From a bacterium (GTDB taxonomy: Bacteria; JAMCPX01), in contig JAJYUJ010000004.1 of the NCBI GenBank assembly GCA_021792615.1, forward strand, positions 24,232-88,231: a stretch of 64,000 nucleotides of DNA. The letters are read 5' to 3'. The position numbers and the translations under genes were made by a program. Positions 18,634 to 26,875 of this stretch are shown piece by piece (within the stretch, counting starts at the first letter, position 1; every line of letters begins with the position of its first letter). Under the pieces are notes generated by a model. It searched no databases, was not told where the DNA came from, and was given only the letters and a program-made list of their open reading frames with translations.

Positions 18634-18653
18634 AAACGCATTTTTCGGGTTAA
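18634..18653 (+). repeat. 20-bp dispersed intergenic repeat, copy 2
   Basis: Exact copy of the 20-bp sequence at 7753-7772, located 5 bases after the HEAT gene stop in the space between convergent genes. Confidence 0.6.
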
Positions 18654-18707
18654 TGAATTTATCTTCCTCGCACCAGCGAGGATTGATTTACCGAACGTAA
18701 TTTGTGT

Positions 18708-19478
18708 CTATATCTTAACAAGCAATTTGTAATACAGCATACCGACGTATTCATGCATCGCCCTATAGGTATTATCCAACGCCTCGAGACTCGGCATATA
18801 ATCCATGAAATTATAACACGTCCTGTTTACTTTATAATCGGTCGGTGCCGGCATTATATTGGTCAGGCCGGCATGTTCGAATGCATAAACAGCCCTTTTC
18901 ATGTGGTAAGCAGAGGTAATCAGAATGATCTTGTGGCACGTCATCTTTGCGCACAAATTTTTCACATCATCGGCGTTCTCATACGTATTTCTGCTTTTTG
19001 AATCCGTGTAGATGTCCTTTTCCGGAACACCCATCTGGATCAGGAACCGTTTCAGAACAGGCGCCTCGGGACGCTGACATTGAAAGGCTTTACCGCTGCT
19101 GACGATGATTGGCAGCGGCTGAATCCGGTATAATCTGAAGGCATAGACGAGCCGGTGCAGTGCATCACCGGTCGGGGAGCCTTCTCCTTCGAGGTCCGGG
19201 GCATTGCTGTGTGTGCCTCCGCCCAGGACAACGTACACATCATGGGATGAAATGTCTTTTATGTTCAACTGAGCATATGTATTTTCAAGCGGTAGCATAA
19301 GCTTGTCGGCAAGGGGTCCGAGACATGCCGTGTAAACAGAAGCAGCAAATATCAACATGAGGATACCGATGCCGTAATTCTTTTTCTTGATGAGCATGAT
19401 TGCCCATAAAAACAGCATGGTGATGGCCAGGCCCGGAGGTAAAATCCATGCAGTGAACAGTTTCGATAGTATAAACAT
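18708..19478 (-). CDS. YdcF/ElyC/SanA-like DUF218 membrane protein
   Basis: This 256-aa protein has two N-terminal membrane segments (residues about 8-28 and 33-55), then a DUF218 domain: VYVVLGGGTHS, PIIVSSGKAF, IYTDSKSRNTYENADDVKN and ILITSAYHMKRAVYAFEHAG. These match the signature of ElyC/YdcF/SanA proteins. E. coli ElyC is linked to envelope biogenesis and lipid-carrier metabolism; the biochemical role here is unknown. The ATG at 19478 follows AAAGGAGG. It lies 171 bases downstream of the nucleotidyltransferase gene in the same direction. Confidence 0.88.
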   Translation of the reverse strand: MFILSKLFTAWILPPGLAITMLFLWAIMLIKKKNYGIGILMLIFAASVYTACLGPLADKLMLPLENTYAQLNIKDISSHDVYVVLGGGTHSNAPDLEGEGSPTGDALHRLVYAFRLYRIQPLPIIVSSGKAFQCQRPEAPVLKRFLIQMGVPEKDIYTDSKSRNTYENADDVKNLCAKMTCHKIILITSAYHMKRAVYAFEHAGLTNIMPAPTDYKVNRTCYNFMDYMPSLEALDNTYRAMHEYVGMLYYKLLVKI

Positions 19479-19571
19479 ACAGCCTCCTTTAATTTCCTAT
19501 AGCTTCCCACATAAGTACCGTTTATCCGCCATTCCCGCGAAAACAAGCATTCAGTGTTTTGTTTAATATGT

Positions 19572-19645
19572 TTTGCTGGATTCCGTATCAAGCGCAAAAT
19601 GACGAAAACCAGATTGCTTCGCCGCCTAAGGCGGCTCGCAATGAT
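19572..19645. repeat. Dispersed palindromic intergenic repeat
   Basis: The gap 19479-19649 contains a stretch reading TTGCTGGATTCCG..CAAAATGACG followed by AGATTGCTTCGCCGC, a perfect hairpin GCCGCC-TAA-GGCGGC (19621-19635), and CTCGCAATGA. The GATTGCTTCGCCGC core recurs at 33062-33075. This is a typical non-coding dispersed element; no gene is seen here. Confidence 0.6.
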
Positions 19646-19649
19646 GCTT

Positions 19650-20837
19650 TTATTGTTTCGTTTGTATTATGTTTTGTACTTTTATTTTAATATAAAATAA
19701 CGGTAGCACGATCGCATAAACAATAGCAATAGAGATGAGCCATAATGCCATTCCGGTTCTTTTAAATATACCCCCGGGTTTGCGTGATTTGAAAAATACA
19801 GATACCTCATAGTCAGTAAAGTTGAAGATACGGGACAGCCAGATTTTTACACCAGAAGTAAACACCGTTGCAATTCTCAGGGTTGCGTCCGATAGCCTTG
19901 AGGTAAGTTGTATCGGCAGGTATTTCATGACAACGCTGTTCGTCCAGTAAAGGTAAGCATGGGGCAACCTGGTTATCCTGTTTACGTCTGAAGGTTCGAA
20001 CGCGCTATCGATCAAGGGCAGAAAAATCCCGGCGGCATGCGTAGGACCGAGAAAAGCTGCTATTTGTTCAGGCATAAGGTTATAGGAGGACGCCATGTAG
20101 CGAAGATCGACAATATCTCTTAATCTGAATGAAAAATTGTGGTGAATAACACTATGATAAAGGCCATAGATAAATGTTACGGAAGGATCCGGAAGAAGGA
20201 ATGATTCATTGTCCCAGTTTACGGAGAAAGCCTTCTCAAATGGATCTATATCTGCAAAATGTATAAACCTGTCATCAAACAATCGCGTGTGGACCTCGAG
20301 AGACAGGGTATTGTCGAATGACTGGTAGGGCACTATATGGGATTTTATATTGAAGAGCCAGTTTTGGTTCGTGTCCTTAAATAAGGGGTGCATGTTGTTT
20401 TGCTCCATAAGTTCCCGTATTCTCGCGGTATGCTGCTGCTCGATCAATATGTCTATATCAGCCATCGGTCTCAGTCCTATCTCATGATAAACAGATATGG
20501 ATAGCCCGGCACCCTTTAACAGCAGTATTCGAATGCCGTCTTGTTCTGCCTGTCTCTTTAATAGCTTAACCCGTTTGAGTAACAAAACATTGCGTGCGGT
20601 GTTCTTCATGTAGCTTTCTTTGAGCCGGGATACTATACCGTTATACCCGGGTATATTGAGTTGCTTCAGATGGTAATATAAAAGCGGGGAAAGAAACTCT
20701 ATCGCTGCAAGCTTCAGAATCCTTTCCGGCGCCGTTTCCCCGAGTTTTTGTTTGAGAAACGTTATATGCTCCGTGGATTTAACCGGGGAACATACATCAA
20801 GCAATAGGCTTCTGAGCGGGTCGAATAACTCTGTCAT
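19650..20837 (-). CDS. Nucleotidyltransferase-family protein (NTP_transf_5)
   Basis: This 395-aa protein resembles the uncharacterised nucleotidyltransferase family often found beside lasso-peptide B proteins and in exopolysaccharide loci. The motif region is ILLLKGAGLSISVYHEIG followed by LRPMADIDILIE, with the metal-binding DxD at about residues 126-128, then LEVHTRLFDDRFI. A hydrophobic segment near the C-terminus (WLISIAIVYAIVLPLFYIKI, about residues 360-382) probably anchors it in the membrane. It overlaps the B2-like gene by 4 bases (ATGA) and is the last member of a four-gene overlapping set. Its nucleotide donor and acceptor are unknown. Confidence 0.75.
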   Translation of the reverse strand: MTELFDPLRSLLLDVCSPVKSTEHITFLKQKLGETAPERILKLAAIEFLSPLLYYHLKQLNIPGYNGIVSRLKESYMKNTARNVLLLKRVKLLKRQAEQDGIRILLLKGAGLSISVYHEIGLRPMADIDILIEQQHTARIRELMEQNNMHPLFKDTNQNWLFNIKSHIVPYQSFDNTLSLEVHTRLFDDRFIHFADIDPFEKAFSVNWDNESFLLPDPSVTFIYGLYHSVIHHNFSFRLRDIVDLRYMASSYNLMPEQIAAFLGPTHAAGIFLPLIDSAFEPSDVNRITRLPHAYLYWTNSVVMKYLPIQLTSRLSDATLRIATVFTSGVKIWLSRIFNFTDYEVSVFFKSRKPGGIFKRTGMALWLISIAIVYAIVLPLFYIKIKVQNIIQTKQ

Positions 20838-21259
20838 GGATAGTGGAATGTTATAAAATGTTCGTGAGCAACATCTTTTTTATCATCAAATACTTCACCG
20901 TCGATGGTGACCCAGCTATGCCCTGTGATCGAAGTCTTATCTATGGCATCCTTACGAATACCGGTGTAGATGGTCACGTTGTATCCGGCAGACTTCAGGA
21001 ATTTATAGAGTAAGAGCGTTCTGTTCCAGCAATGCTGGGGCTTGAACATGCCCTTTATGCTGAGCCACATATGGACGAAGTCTCTTATGGTATTCTTATC
21101 GCAGGAAGATTGTTTTTTATGCTGCGACAGGAGAGCGAATAGCTCCTTCAATCCGTGTTTTTTTTCAAGCGAAGGAATAAAAAAGGTATAAACCCCGATT
21201 TTGAAAAACAGGACAGTCTTGTTTACTACGGTGCAGGTAATAGGAGGCCTTTCTGCCAT
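20834..21259 (-). CDS. Lasso peptide biosynthesis B2-like transglutaminase-fold protease
   Basis: This 141-aa protein matches the B2 (Transglut_core3) family that cleaves leader peptides in lasso-peptide maturation. It shows the Cys77 region HCWNRTLLLYKFLKSAGY, then GHSWVTIDGEVFDD with His114 and Asp120, giving a Cys-His-Asp triad. The start overlaps the propeller lipoprotein gene by 34 bases and the stop overlaps the nucleotidyltransferase gene by 4. With the PqqD-like gene upstream, the B1 (RRE) plus B2 pair is present, but no asparagine-synthetase-like cyclase is in the window. The target peptide is unknown. Confidence 0.8.
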   Translation of the reverse strand: MAERPPITCTVVNKTVLFFKIGVYTFFIPSLEKKHGLKELFALLSQHKKQSSCDKNTIRDFVHMWLSIKGMFKPQHCWNRTLLLYKFLKSAGYNVTIYTGIRKDAIDKTSITGHSWVTIDGEVFDDKKDVAHEHFITFHYP

Positions 21260-22194
21260 GTCGGCTGATCATTCAGATGGACATCATTGGTTATATCGAA
21301 ACTATTTGAGCCGTTTGCGTTCATGAGAAATATCCTCTCATTGCCATACTGTGTGGATACATAAGCGATATAATTTCCACCGGGAGAGTATGCAGGGTCG
21401 AATGCATCGAACTGAGGGTTTGACAATCCTTTCGGCGGAGCACTGCAGTCCACAGGCATGGAGAATACCTGGAGGTGTCCGGTTGATGGTGATGCGGCAA
21501 GGAAGATTATTGTTTTACCGTCAGGCGACCACGAAAGAGGGGGCACGACGTTGGCTGTGTTGCATAGCCACTGCCTGTTCGAACCGTCAGGAGCGATCGT
21601 GTAAATGCTCATGGGTGCCTCACTGCTCGGTATGGGGTTTGCACCGGGGAATGGGTCATGAATGTATGCGATGGTTTTGTCGTTGGGAGAGTATTTACCG
21701 CAGCATGCGCCTGAACCGTCATCGTTGGTTATCTGCGAGCTCATGCCTGTTTTGGGATTGATAATCTCAAGCTCTCGCTGGGTAGACACAGCCAGCGTAT
21801 AAGAGATGGTGCTGCAATCGTGGCTGTAATCGGGTGCATCCGAATCGGCATTTTGGGTATCGGTAAGCTGTGTCAGGTTGCTGCCGTCAATGGACATTGT
21901 GTATATCTGGAACCTGCCTGTCCTATTCGAAGCAAACGCGATACTGTTTTTGCATGCGGTAGGGTAGGTGTCAAAGCACTGATGTAATACACAATCGGAT
22001 GACGGATCGCTGAGCCGTGTTACTGCCGCGCCGTCCTCTTTCATAGAGTATATGCTGTAATCGCCGTCTCTGGCAGATACGAAGACTATCAAGGGTTGCT
22101 GATTTAAGAATGTCTGATAGGTTTGTCTCGAGCACGCTGATGTAAGTGCTGCTACAGCGAAGGAGAGTAAAAACAGGGTTGATTTATGTTGCAT
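21226..22194 (-). CDS. TolB-like (PD40) beta-propeller lipoprotein
   Basis: This 322-aa protein has a lipoprotein signal with Cys21 (LTSACSRQ). The mature part is a six-bladed propeller of WD40-like PD40 repeats: PLIVFVSARDGDYSIYSMKEDG, SIAFASNRTGRFQIYTMSIDG, TIAYIHD..SIYTIAPDGSNRQWL, TIIFLAAS..LQVFSMPVD and YIAYVSTQYGNERIFLMNANG. Repeats of this type occur in TolB and in periplasmic binding scaffolds. It probably faces the periplasm. It overlaps the PqqD-like gene by 11 bases and the B2-like gene by 34, which is unusual company for a TolB-like protein. Confidence 0.85.
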   Translation of the reverse strand: MQHKSTLFLLSFAVAALTSACSRQTYQTFLNQQPLIVFVSARDGDYSIYSMKEDGAAVTRLSDPSSDCVLHQCFDTYPTACKNSIAFASNRTGRFQIYTMSIDGSNLTQLTDTQNADSDAPDYSHDCSTISYTLAVSTQRELEIINPKTGMSSQITNDDGSGACCGKYSPNDKTIAYIHDPFPGANPIPSSEAPMSIYTIAPDGSNRQWLCNTANVVPPLSWSPDGKTIIFLAASPSTGHLQVFSMPVDCSAPPKGLSNPQFDAFDPAYSPGGNYIAYVSTQYGNERIFLMNANGSNSFDITNDVHLNDQPTWQKGLLLPAP

Positions 22195-22456
22195 GTTTCT
22201 CTATTATGTTCAGGGACAATAACCGTTGTATGAGGTTTTTTACACTACTGCCTGCTTTATCCCGGTCTATGGCATAAGCAGACATAATTTCTTCTACAAT
22301 CCTGTCCTGCGTAAGGTTTGATTCAATCCCCCTGAAGATCACAAGACCTGTTTCATTCAGGGAATAATAGTGCTTGTTCCGCATATCCAGCAGTATTGCC
22401 TCGTTATTGTCAAGTTCCGTAACTATTATGTCATCTGGAATTTTGTAGGTCGTCAT
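22184..22456 (-). CDS. PqqD-like RiPP recognition-element protein
   Basis: This 90-aa protein (MTTYKIPDDIIVTELD...) has the PqqD fold pattern: ILLDMRNKHYYSLNETGLVIFRGI (strands and first helix), LTQDRIVEEIMSAYAIDRDKAGSSVKNLIQRLLSLNII (winged-helix part). PqqD-like RREs bind leader peptides of ribosomally made modified peptides and present them to partner enzymes. The frame runs open upstream to 22627 inside the neighbouring gene, but the extra residues are non-homologous shadow; ATG at 22456 fits the family. No clear Shine-Dalgarno site precedes it, and a strong hairpin ends 10 bases upstream, so expression may depend on readthrough. Confidence 0.75.
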   Translation of the reverse strand: MTTYKIPDDIIVTELDNNEAILLDMRNKHYYSLNETGLVIFRGIESNLTQDRIVEEIMSAYAIDRDKAGSSVKNLIQRLLSLNIIEKHAT

Positions 22457-22465
22457 AGAAATAAG

Positions 22466-22490
22466 AACGGGGCGATCTTCGATCGCCCCG
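22466..22490 (-). terminator. Rho-independent terminator or attenuator between the 917-aa lipoprotein and the PqqD-like gene
   Basis: A perfect 10-bp stem (22468-22477 with 22481-22490, GGGGCGATC arms, TTC-type 3-base loop) lies 11 bases after the lipoprotein stop. Read on the minus strand it is followed by TTCTTATTTCT. It stands just upstream of the PqqD-like start. Confidence 0.7.
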
Positions 22491-22500
22491 TGAAAAATCT

Positions 22501-25254
22501 TTACAATCCTAAATTGCTGAGATTGACCTTGCCTGTTATCACATTGATGAGCAGGTTCACCACGCCTACGTACTGGTTCAACTGTGCATTGTTCATATTT
22601 GCAGTTGAATAGCTTATGGTATCGCATGGCGCAGAAGCATTATAGGGTATACCGACATAGTTCTGGTACTTGCTGCACCAGTTGAATTGTCCCACCGTGA
22701 GCAGTCCGCCAAAGGTCGGATCCGGGAAGAACATGTACGCATCATTGGGCAATGCAATGCCAATTGTGTCCAGTGTATTTGTTGGAAGTATCTGTTGGAG
22801 TAAAGGTCCCAGAGTGGGATCCGTAACCAACATTGCAGCCAGTTGCTTAAATGTGGTTCCCGTTATATTAATTGTAATTAGTTTTGGCGGATCAACAAAT
22901 GTGCTGCCCGGCCAGTAATGGTATCTCGGGAAAAACGAAGTTGAGCCAGGAGAAAGTACTCCTCCGAGTGGCATTAATACACCCATACTCAACGCGATTC
23001 CCAGCGGAGCCGTATTAATATATGCTCCAGCGTAGAGCAGCGAGAACAGAGAACCGTTCCATAGGTCTGGTTGGCCGTTCTTTTCTCCGCAAACGGCATT
23101 CCCAATTGTAGGAGCATTTGGTATGGGCCATGGAATTCCAATAGATAGCGGACCTAAAGATAGAGAGGTAAGGGTAGTACACGATATGTCGTCGCCATAC
23201 GGATCAGGGTTAGTCGAGTTATAGCCAAGCTCAAGGTTATCCGGTACCCTGTCTGTGCCGGTATCACTCCATGCTGTCATGGTTATGCCTGAGAAGCTGA
23301 GGCCTGTAAATGGGAATGACTGTTCTTCATCCGTTTGCTCCACAATATCGCCTACCTGATGAAATTGCCCGTCGCCATAGATATTAACAAAACAGGGCTG
23401 ATTCGATTGCGTGCTATTACATACGGGCGTGCCTGCGTGCCATACATTGTCACCGTTGTCTGCATACCATTCGCCGGAATAAGACGGTGATGTCGGATTT
23501 CCGGTGCAAGGCCCGGTTATCGTATACGTAAGCGGTGTGCCGGTTGTAGGATCTGTTGTTATTTTAACTGCATCACAGGTGCCGTTCACGGTGCCATTTA
23601 TTACATTACCGGGTCCGCTCGCAGAACCGTCCGTGCCGGGAGAAAAGCTTGCCGTTGCTGTCCAGTAGCCTGCTCCATTGTTCTCGCTTCCTGGAACATG
23701 GACAAATCCATCTGCAAATGCCTCCGGTGCTGTATACGTGCTTGTGCCGACGAGGGGTGATGTAGACTGATAAGACATCGGTGCGAGTGTCTTCAAGTCG
23801 GCAGGTGGGTTACTCAAGAACGCGCCAAGGTCGATGGATGGCAATACCGGCAGTGATATGTAGGCGTCGCCTGTAGAATCAAGCATCTGAGACAAAAGTT
23901 GTGGAAGCATACCGAGTAATGGACCGAGCGTACTGCTGGTCGAACCTAAACCGGCAAGCAGAGGCTCCAACACAGGGAGCAATCTCGGCACAAGTACCGG
24001 TATTGCAGGTATAATATCCAGCGGATGCTGGCCATTGTTATCAATGATACTTGCATACAGCGCATTGGAAGCGGACTGCAAATCCGTCAGATAGATGAGT
24101 CTCGATATGGCTGGCAGTGTAAGCGTCATGCTTGCACTGAGGGGAATGGAAAGTCCGCCGGTAACAAACAACTCATTACTGATCAATTGTGCTGCTTGTT
24201 TTTGGCCCATGCCGCTTATTAAGGTAATGATGCCCTTAATTGTTTGATTGGAACCTATGCTCGGGCTTATACCCGGCAACAGTTTTAATATAACAACAAC
24301 AACCTGGCCCAATACTTCCGAACCCCATGTGTCTCCAGTCGTTGTTGATGTAGGGGGATCGTATTTTCCGTTCTTGTCGTTATCGACATAATTTATGAAT
24401 CCGTGATTTGAATTATCTCCGGTTCTTGCCATGATTGCACCCATGCTGTTGGAGAAGTTTTTGGCTGCATCGGAAAGAAGATACTGTGCATCGGAGAGCA
24501 TCTGGGCACCGTTCGAAGTCAGTGTACCGAAGTTGGGATCCGTCAAAGGATTGGGCATGGTGCATCCCGTTTTTGTTAATCCAATCAAGAGGTTTGCAAC
24601 TTCGTTTAGTACGCCGTTGTACGCGAATAACACCTTGGCACCGCCCTGGATTGTTTCAAACAAGCTGAGCATGGCATCAACCTCGCCGAGGTCGTACGCA
24701 CCCGACATATCGAGGGTAAAGCTCTGACCCGCGAGAGATGTGATCAACACTCCCATATTGGGGAGAATAACCAGTGTTGCCGTATTAATAGTAAAATCAA
24801 AACCCGTAAAAGTGCTCACAGCCTGCAGATGGGCAACTATCGGTGAGATCATATTATCGATAACCGGCCCCAGAAGTGTCTGATATGCCGAAAGGTCTAT
24901 GGGCTGACAGCCTGATGAAGAACTGCCGGAACTCCCTCCCAGCAGATTGGTAGAACTCAATAAACTTGATATTGTATCAAGTCCATTCCATGTACCGATC
25001 ATGGCAAGCCCGAAGTTTGCATGCGAATAAATAAAATTGTAATTTGGGTCGCCTTTCCCAAGGTTATTCAGAGCATCGGCGTACAGAGATTGAGCCTGTC
25101 CTCTTGAGCCGCTGCTATTCAGTCCACCGTTTTCGATGATCTTGTCTGCATTGAGTGTGTTTTGATAGGGATCCACCTTGCTTGTTGAACACTGCGTTAA
25201 TAAAAGACTGAACAGAGCGAATACCGGAAACAACCATAAACCCTTCTTTCCCAT
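22501..25254 (-). CDS. Large lipoprotein of unknown function, 917 aa
   Basis: I do not recognise a family. The N-terminus has a lipoprotein-type signal ending LLLTQC (Cys22; the Gln at -1 is atypical). Residues about 35-110 are helical and TPR-like (SLYADALNNLGKGDPNYNF, NFGLAMIGTWNGLDT). Then comes a long region rich in Leu, Gly, Ser and Pro, and residues about 500-700 are Thr/Gly/Asp-rich with several Cys and two Asp-rich, possibly Ca-binding loops (VDNDKNGKYDPP near 295-306 and SDTGTDRVPDNLELGYNSTN later). It is probably at the cell surface. It has its own promoter-like sequence and a terminator. Confidence 0.75.
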   Translation of the reverse strand: MGKKGLWLFPVFALFSLLLTQCSTSKVDPYQNTLNADKIIENGGLNSSGSRGQAQSLYADALNNLGKGDPNYNFIYSHANFGLAMIGTWNGLDTISSLLSSTNLLGGSSGSSSSGCQPIDLSAYQTLLGPVIDNMISPIVAHLQAVSTFTGFDFTINTATLVILPNMGVLITSLAGQSFTLDMSGAYDLGEVDAMLSLFETIQGGAKVLFAYNGVLNEVANLLIGLTKTGCTMPNPLTDPNFGTLTSNGAQMLSDAQYLLSDAAKNFSNSMGAIMARTGDNSNHGFINYVDNDKNGKYDPPTSTTTGDTWGSEVLGQVVVVILKLLPGISPSIGSNQTIKGIITLISGMGQKQAAQLISNELFVTGGLSIPLSASMTLTLPAISRLIYLTDLQSASNALYASIIDNNGQHPLDIIPAIPVLVPRLLPVLEPLLAGLGSTSSTLGPLLGMLPQLLSQMLDSTGDAYISLPVLPSIDLGAFLSNPPADLKTLAPMSYQSTSPLVGTSTYTAPEAFADGFVHVPGSENNGAGYWTATASFSPGTDGSASGPGNVINGTVNGTCDAVKITTDPTTGTPLTYTITGPCTGNPTSPSYSGEWYADNGDNVWHAGTPVCNSTQSNQPCFVNIYGDGQFHQVGDIVEQTDEEQSFPFTGLSFSGITMTAWSDTGTDRVPDNLELGYNSTNPDPYGDDISCTTLTSLSLGPLSIGIPWPIPNAPTIGNAVCGEKNGQPDLWNGSLFSLLYAGAYINTAPLGIALSMGVLMPLGGVLSPGSTSFFPRYHYWPGSTFVDPPKLITINITGTTFKQLAAMLVTDPTLGPLLQQILPTNTLDTIGIALPNDAYMFFPDPTFGGLLTVGQFNWCSKYQNYVGIPYNASAPCDTISYSTANMNNAQLNQYVGVVNLLINVITGKVNLSNLGL

Positions 25255-25275
25255 AATGCACCTCCATTTTTGAAT

Positions 25276-25304
25276 TCAATAGTTTACTTTGCAATAATAG
25301 TCAA
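25276..25304 (-). promoter_or_regulatory. Putative sigma-70-type promoter of the 917-aa lipoprotein gene
   Basis: On the minus strand TTGACT (25304-25299) and TATTGA (25281-25276) are separated by exactly 17 bases, about 22 bases before the start codon at 25254. Confidence 0.5.
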
Positions 25305-25373
25305 GTTTTAAATGCGTGCCGGCTTAAACGAAGAAATTGAAGATTAAATATTCAATAATCAAGATTCAAAAGT

Positions 25374-26246
25374 TCAAGATCTGGATGCGATAAGGTTGCC
25401 CATAATCTTATAGGCAAGTTTTGCAGCGAGAAAATCGGTTGTGATCGAATGCGGCTCGGGTGCAAGCTCCACGATGTCGCAGCCCACGAGATGCTTCTTT
25501 TTTATGATCATCTTTATCAGATCGATGACATCGTACCACGAAAGTCCGCCCGGCTCTGGTGTACCGACAGCCGGCGCAACAGACGGATCGAAGCCGTCGA
25601 GGTCTATGGTTAAATACACGGTGTTCCCGAGTGCGTCCACAACATGCTCCTTCCATAGATTATCGCTGCGTATCATATGCATATAAAAGGTGCGAATGCC
25701 CCTCTTTTTTATGAAGTCGTACTCTTCTTTGCTTTGGCTCCGAATACCGGCCTGAACAATGTCCACCATATCTTTTATCCGCGCCATCACGGATCCATGA
25801 CTGTAGATTGTGCCTTCGTACGCATCACGGAGATCGGAATGCGCATCTATCTGGAGTACGCTCATCCTCGGGGCCTGTTCAGCGAATGCCCTGAGTATCG
25901 GGTAGGTTATGGAATGTTCGCCTCCGAATGAAACCAAAAACTTGTTTTGCAGGGGCAGGGCCTTTACCGTTTCATAAATTTTATCTATGGATCGCTCTGA
26001 CGGTCCTTTATCAAACGCTATGGGCTCCAGGGTGTGTATGCCTTCAAGGTAAGGTTCGAGAGCGAGCTCTTCATCGAACAATTCGAGGTACTGCGATGCC
26101 TTGATAATAGCATCCGGGCCTTTTTTCGTGCCCGTACCGTACGACGTAGTCTGCTCGTACGGGACCGGTAAAATCAAAAATTTCGCTTGTTCGATCGGTA
26201 CGGTGTACCGTAAAAAGCTGTGTCTGTCGAAGATCGGTGCCGCCAT
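25374..26246 (-). CDS. speB: Agmatinase
   Basis: This 290-aa ureohydrolase converts agmatine to putrescine and urea. The binuclear manganese ligands are visible in VSFGGEHSITY, LQIDAHSDLRDAYEG and LTIDLDGFDPSVAPAVGTPEPGG, the three signatures of the arginase/agmatinase family; the SHGSVMARI segment fits agmatinase. It starts 12 bases after the pyruvoyl-dependent arginine decarboxylase gene, which makes its substrate, so the two form a putrescine operon. A guanidino-acid hydrolase is an alternative that the context makes less likely. Confidence 0.92.
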   Translation of the reverse strand: MAAPIFDRHSFLRYTVPIEQAKFLILPVPYEQTTSYGTGTKKGPDAIIKASQYLELFDEELALEPYLEGIHTLEPIAFDKGPSERSIDKIYETVKALPLQNKFLVSFGGEHSITYPILRAFAEQAPRMSVLQIDAHSDLRDAYEGTIYSHGSVMARIKDMVDIVQAGIRSQSKEEYDFIKKRGIRTFYMHMIRSDNLWKEHVVDALGNTVYLTIDLDGFDPSVAPAVGTPEPGGLSWYDVIDLIKMIIKKKHLVGCDIVELAPEPHSITTDFLAAKLAYKIMGNLIASRS

Positions 26247-26258
26247 CCTAATTCCTTC

Positions 26259-26804
26259 TCACGGCAGGAGTACTGCCGCTGCTAAAACCGTTGTCCAGTA
26301 GCCTTCTTTATCAACGGTTGCGGACTGGGTTATGTTCCGTGTTGTAACGACGTGTCCTTTGATAGTCCAGATCTCTTTCTGTTCGTCCCAGCTTTTGGTT
26401 GGATCGAATTCCACACCGAGTGTTGTCGCAAGCATGAATGCGGCAAGATCTTCGGCATAATCCCCTGCGATCTTCTCGGTCTGCCCGAAGCTGTGATGTT
26501 CCGAAAGATAACCGTGTATTGTTTCATCCTTGGGATTTGCAAGACCTATGGATGCCGCAGTCAGCCGGTGAGGCTCGTTTGACGTGTTCTCCGATAACAC
26601 ACAGAATACAATCTGCCCTTGCTGGAGGTATTGCAAGCCCTGATCAATGGTGATGATCTTACACCTCGGAGGTATAATACTGCTTACCCGTACCAGGTTA
26701 TATTCCGCTATCTTCGCATCCCTGAGTGCCATCTCAAAACTTGTTAGCTTCTGGGTATGTCTTCCTATACCCTTTGTTAAAAAAAGTTTTGAAGGTACAA
26801 ACAT
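26259..26804 (-). CDS. pdaD: Pyruvoyl-dependent arginine decarboxylase
   Basis: This 181-aa proenzyme decarboxylates arginine to agmatine. Like archaeal and chlamydial homologues it should self-cleave between Ser41 and Ser42 in NLVRVSSIIPPRCK, making a pyruvoyl group on the larger chain. Other family segments are PSKLFLTKGIGRH at the N-terminus, FCVLSENTSNEP, ASIGLANP, and GYLSEHHSFGQTE followed by AEDLAAFMLATTLG. The ATG at 26804 follows AAAAGGAG. Followed at 12 bases by speB, giving a complete arginine to putrescine route. Confidence 0.93.
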   Translation of the reverse strand: MFVPSKLFLTKGIGRHTQKLTSFEMALRDAKIAEYNLVRVSSIIPPRCKIITIDQGLQYLQQGQIVFCVLSENTSNEPHRLTAASIGLANPKDETIHGYLSEHHSFGQTEKIAGDYAEDLAAFMLATTLGVEFDPTKSWDEQKEIWTIKGHVVTTRNITQSATVDKEGYWTTVLAAAVLLP

Positions 26805-26875
26805 ACGTTCTCCTTTTCTATCAGTCCTTTCTTTTATCTACCGGAGCAGTTATCATGTCAATATAAATTATATGG

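Noticed and set aside
18931..18946. A TGGCAC...TTGC-like sigma-54 site
   Set aside because: The spacing between the two elements is 7 rather than 5, and it lies inside the DUF218 coding region in an unhelpful position.
19650..22456. Complete lasso-peptide biosynthetic cluster
   Set aside because: PqqD- and B2-like genes are present, but no cyclase (C protein) or precursor could be found in the window, so calling it a lasso cluster is not supported.
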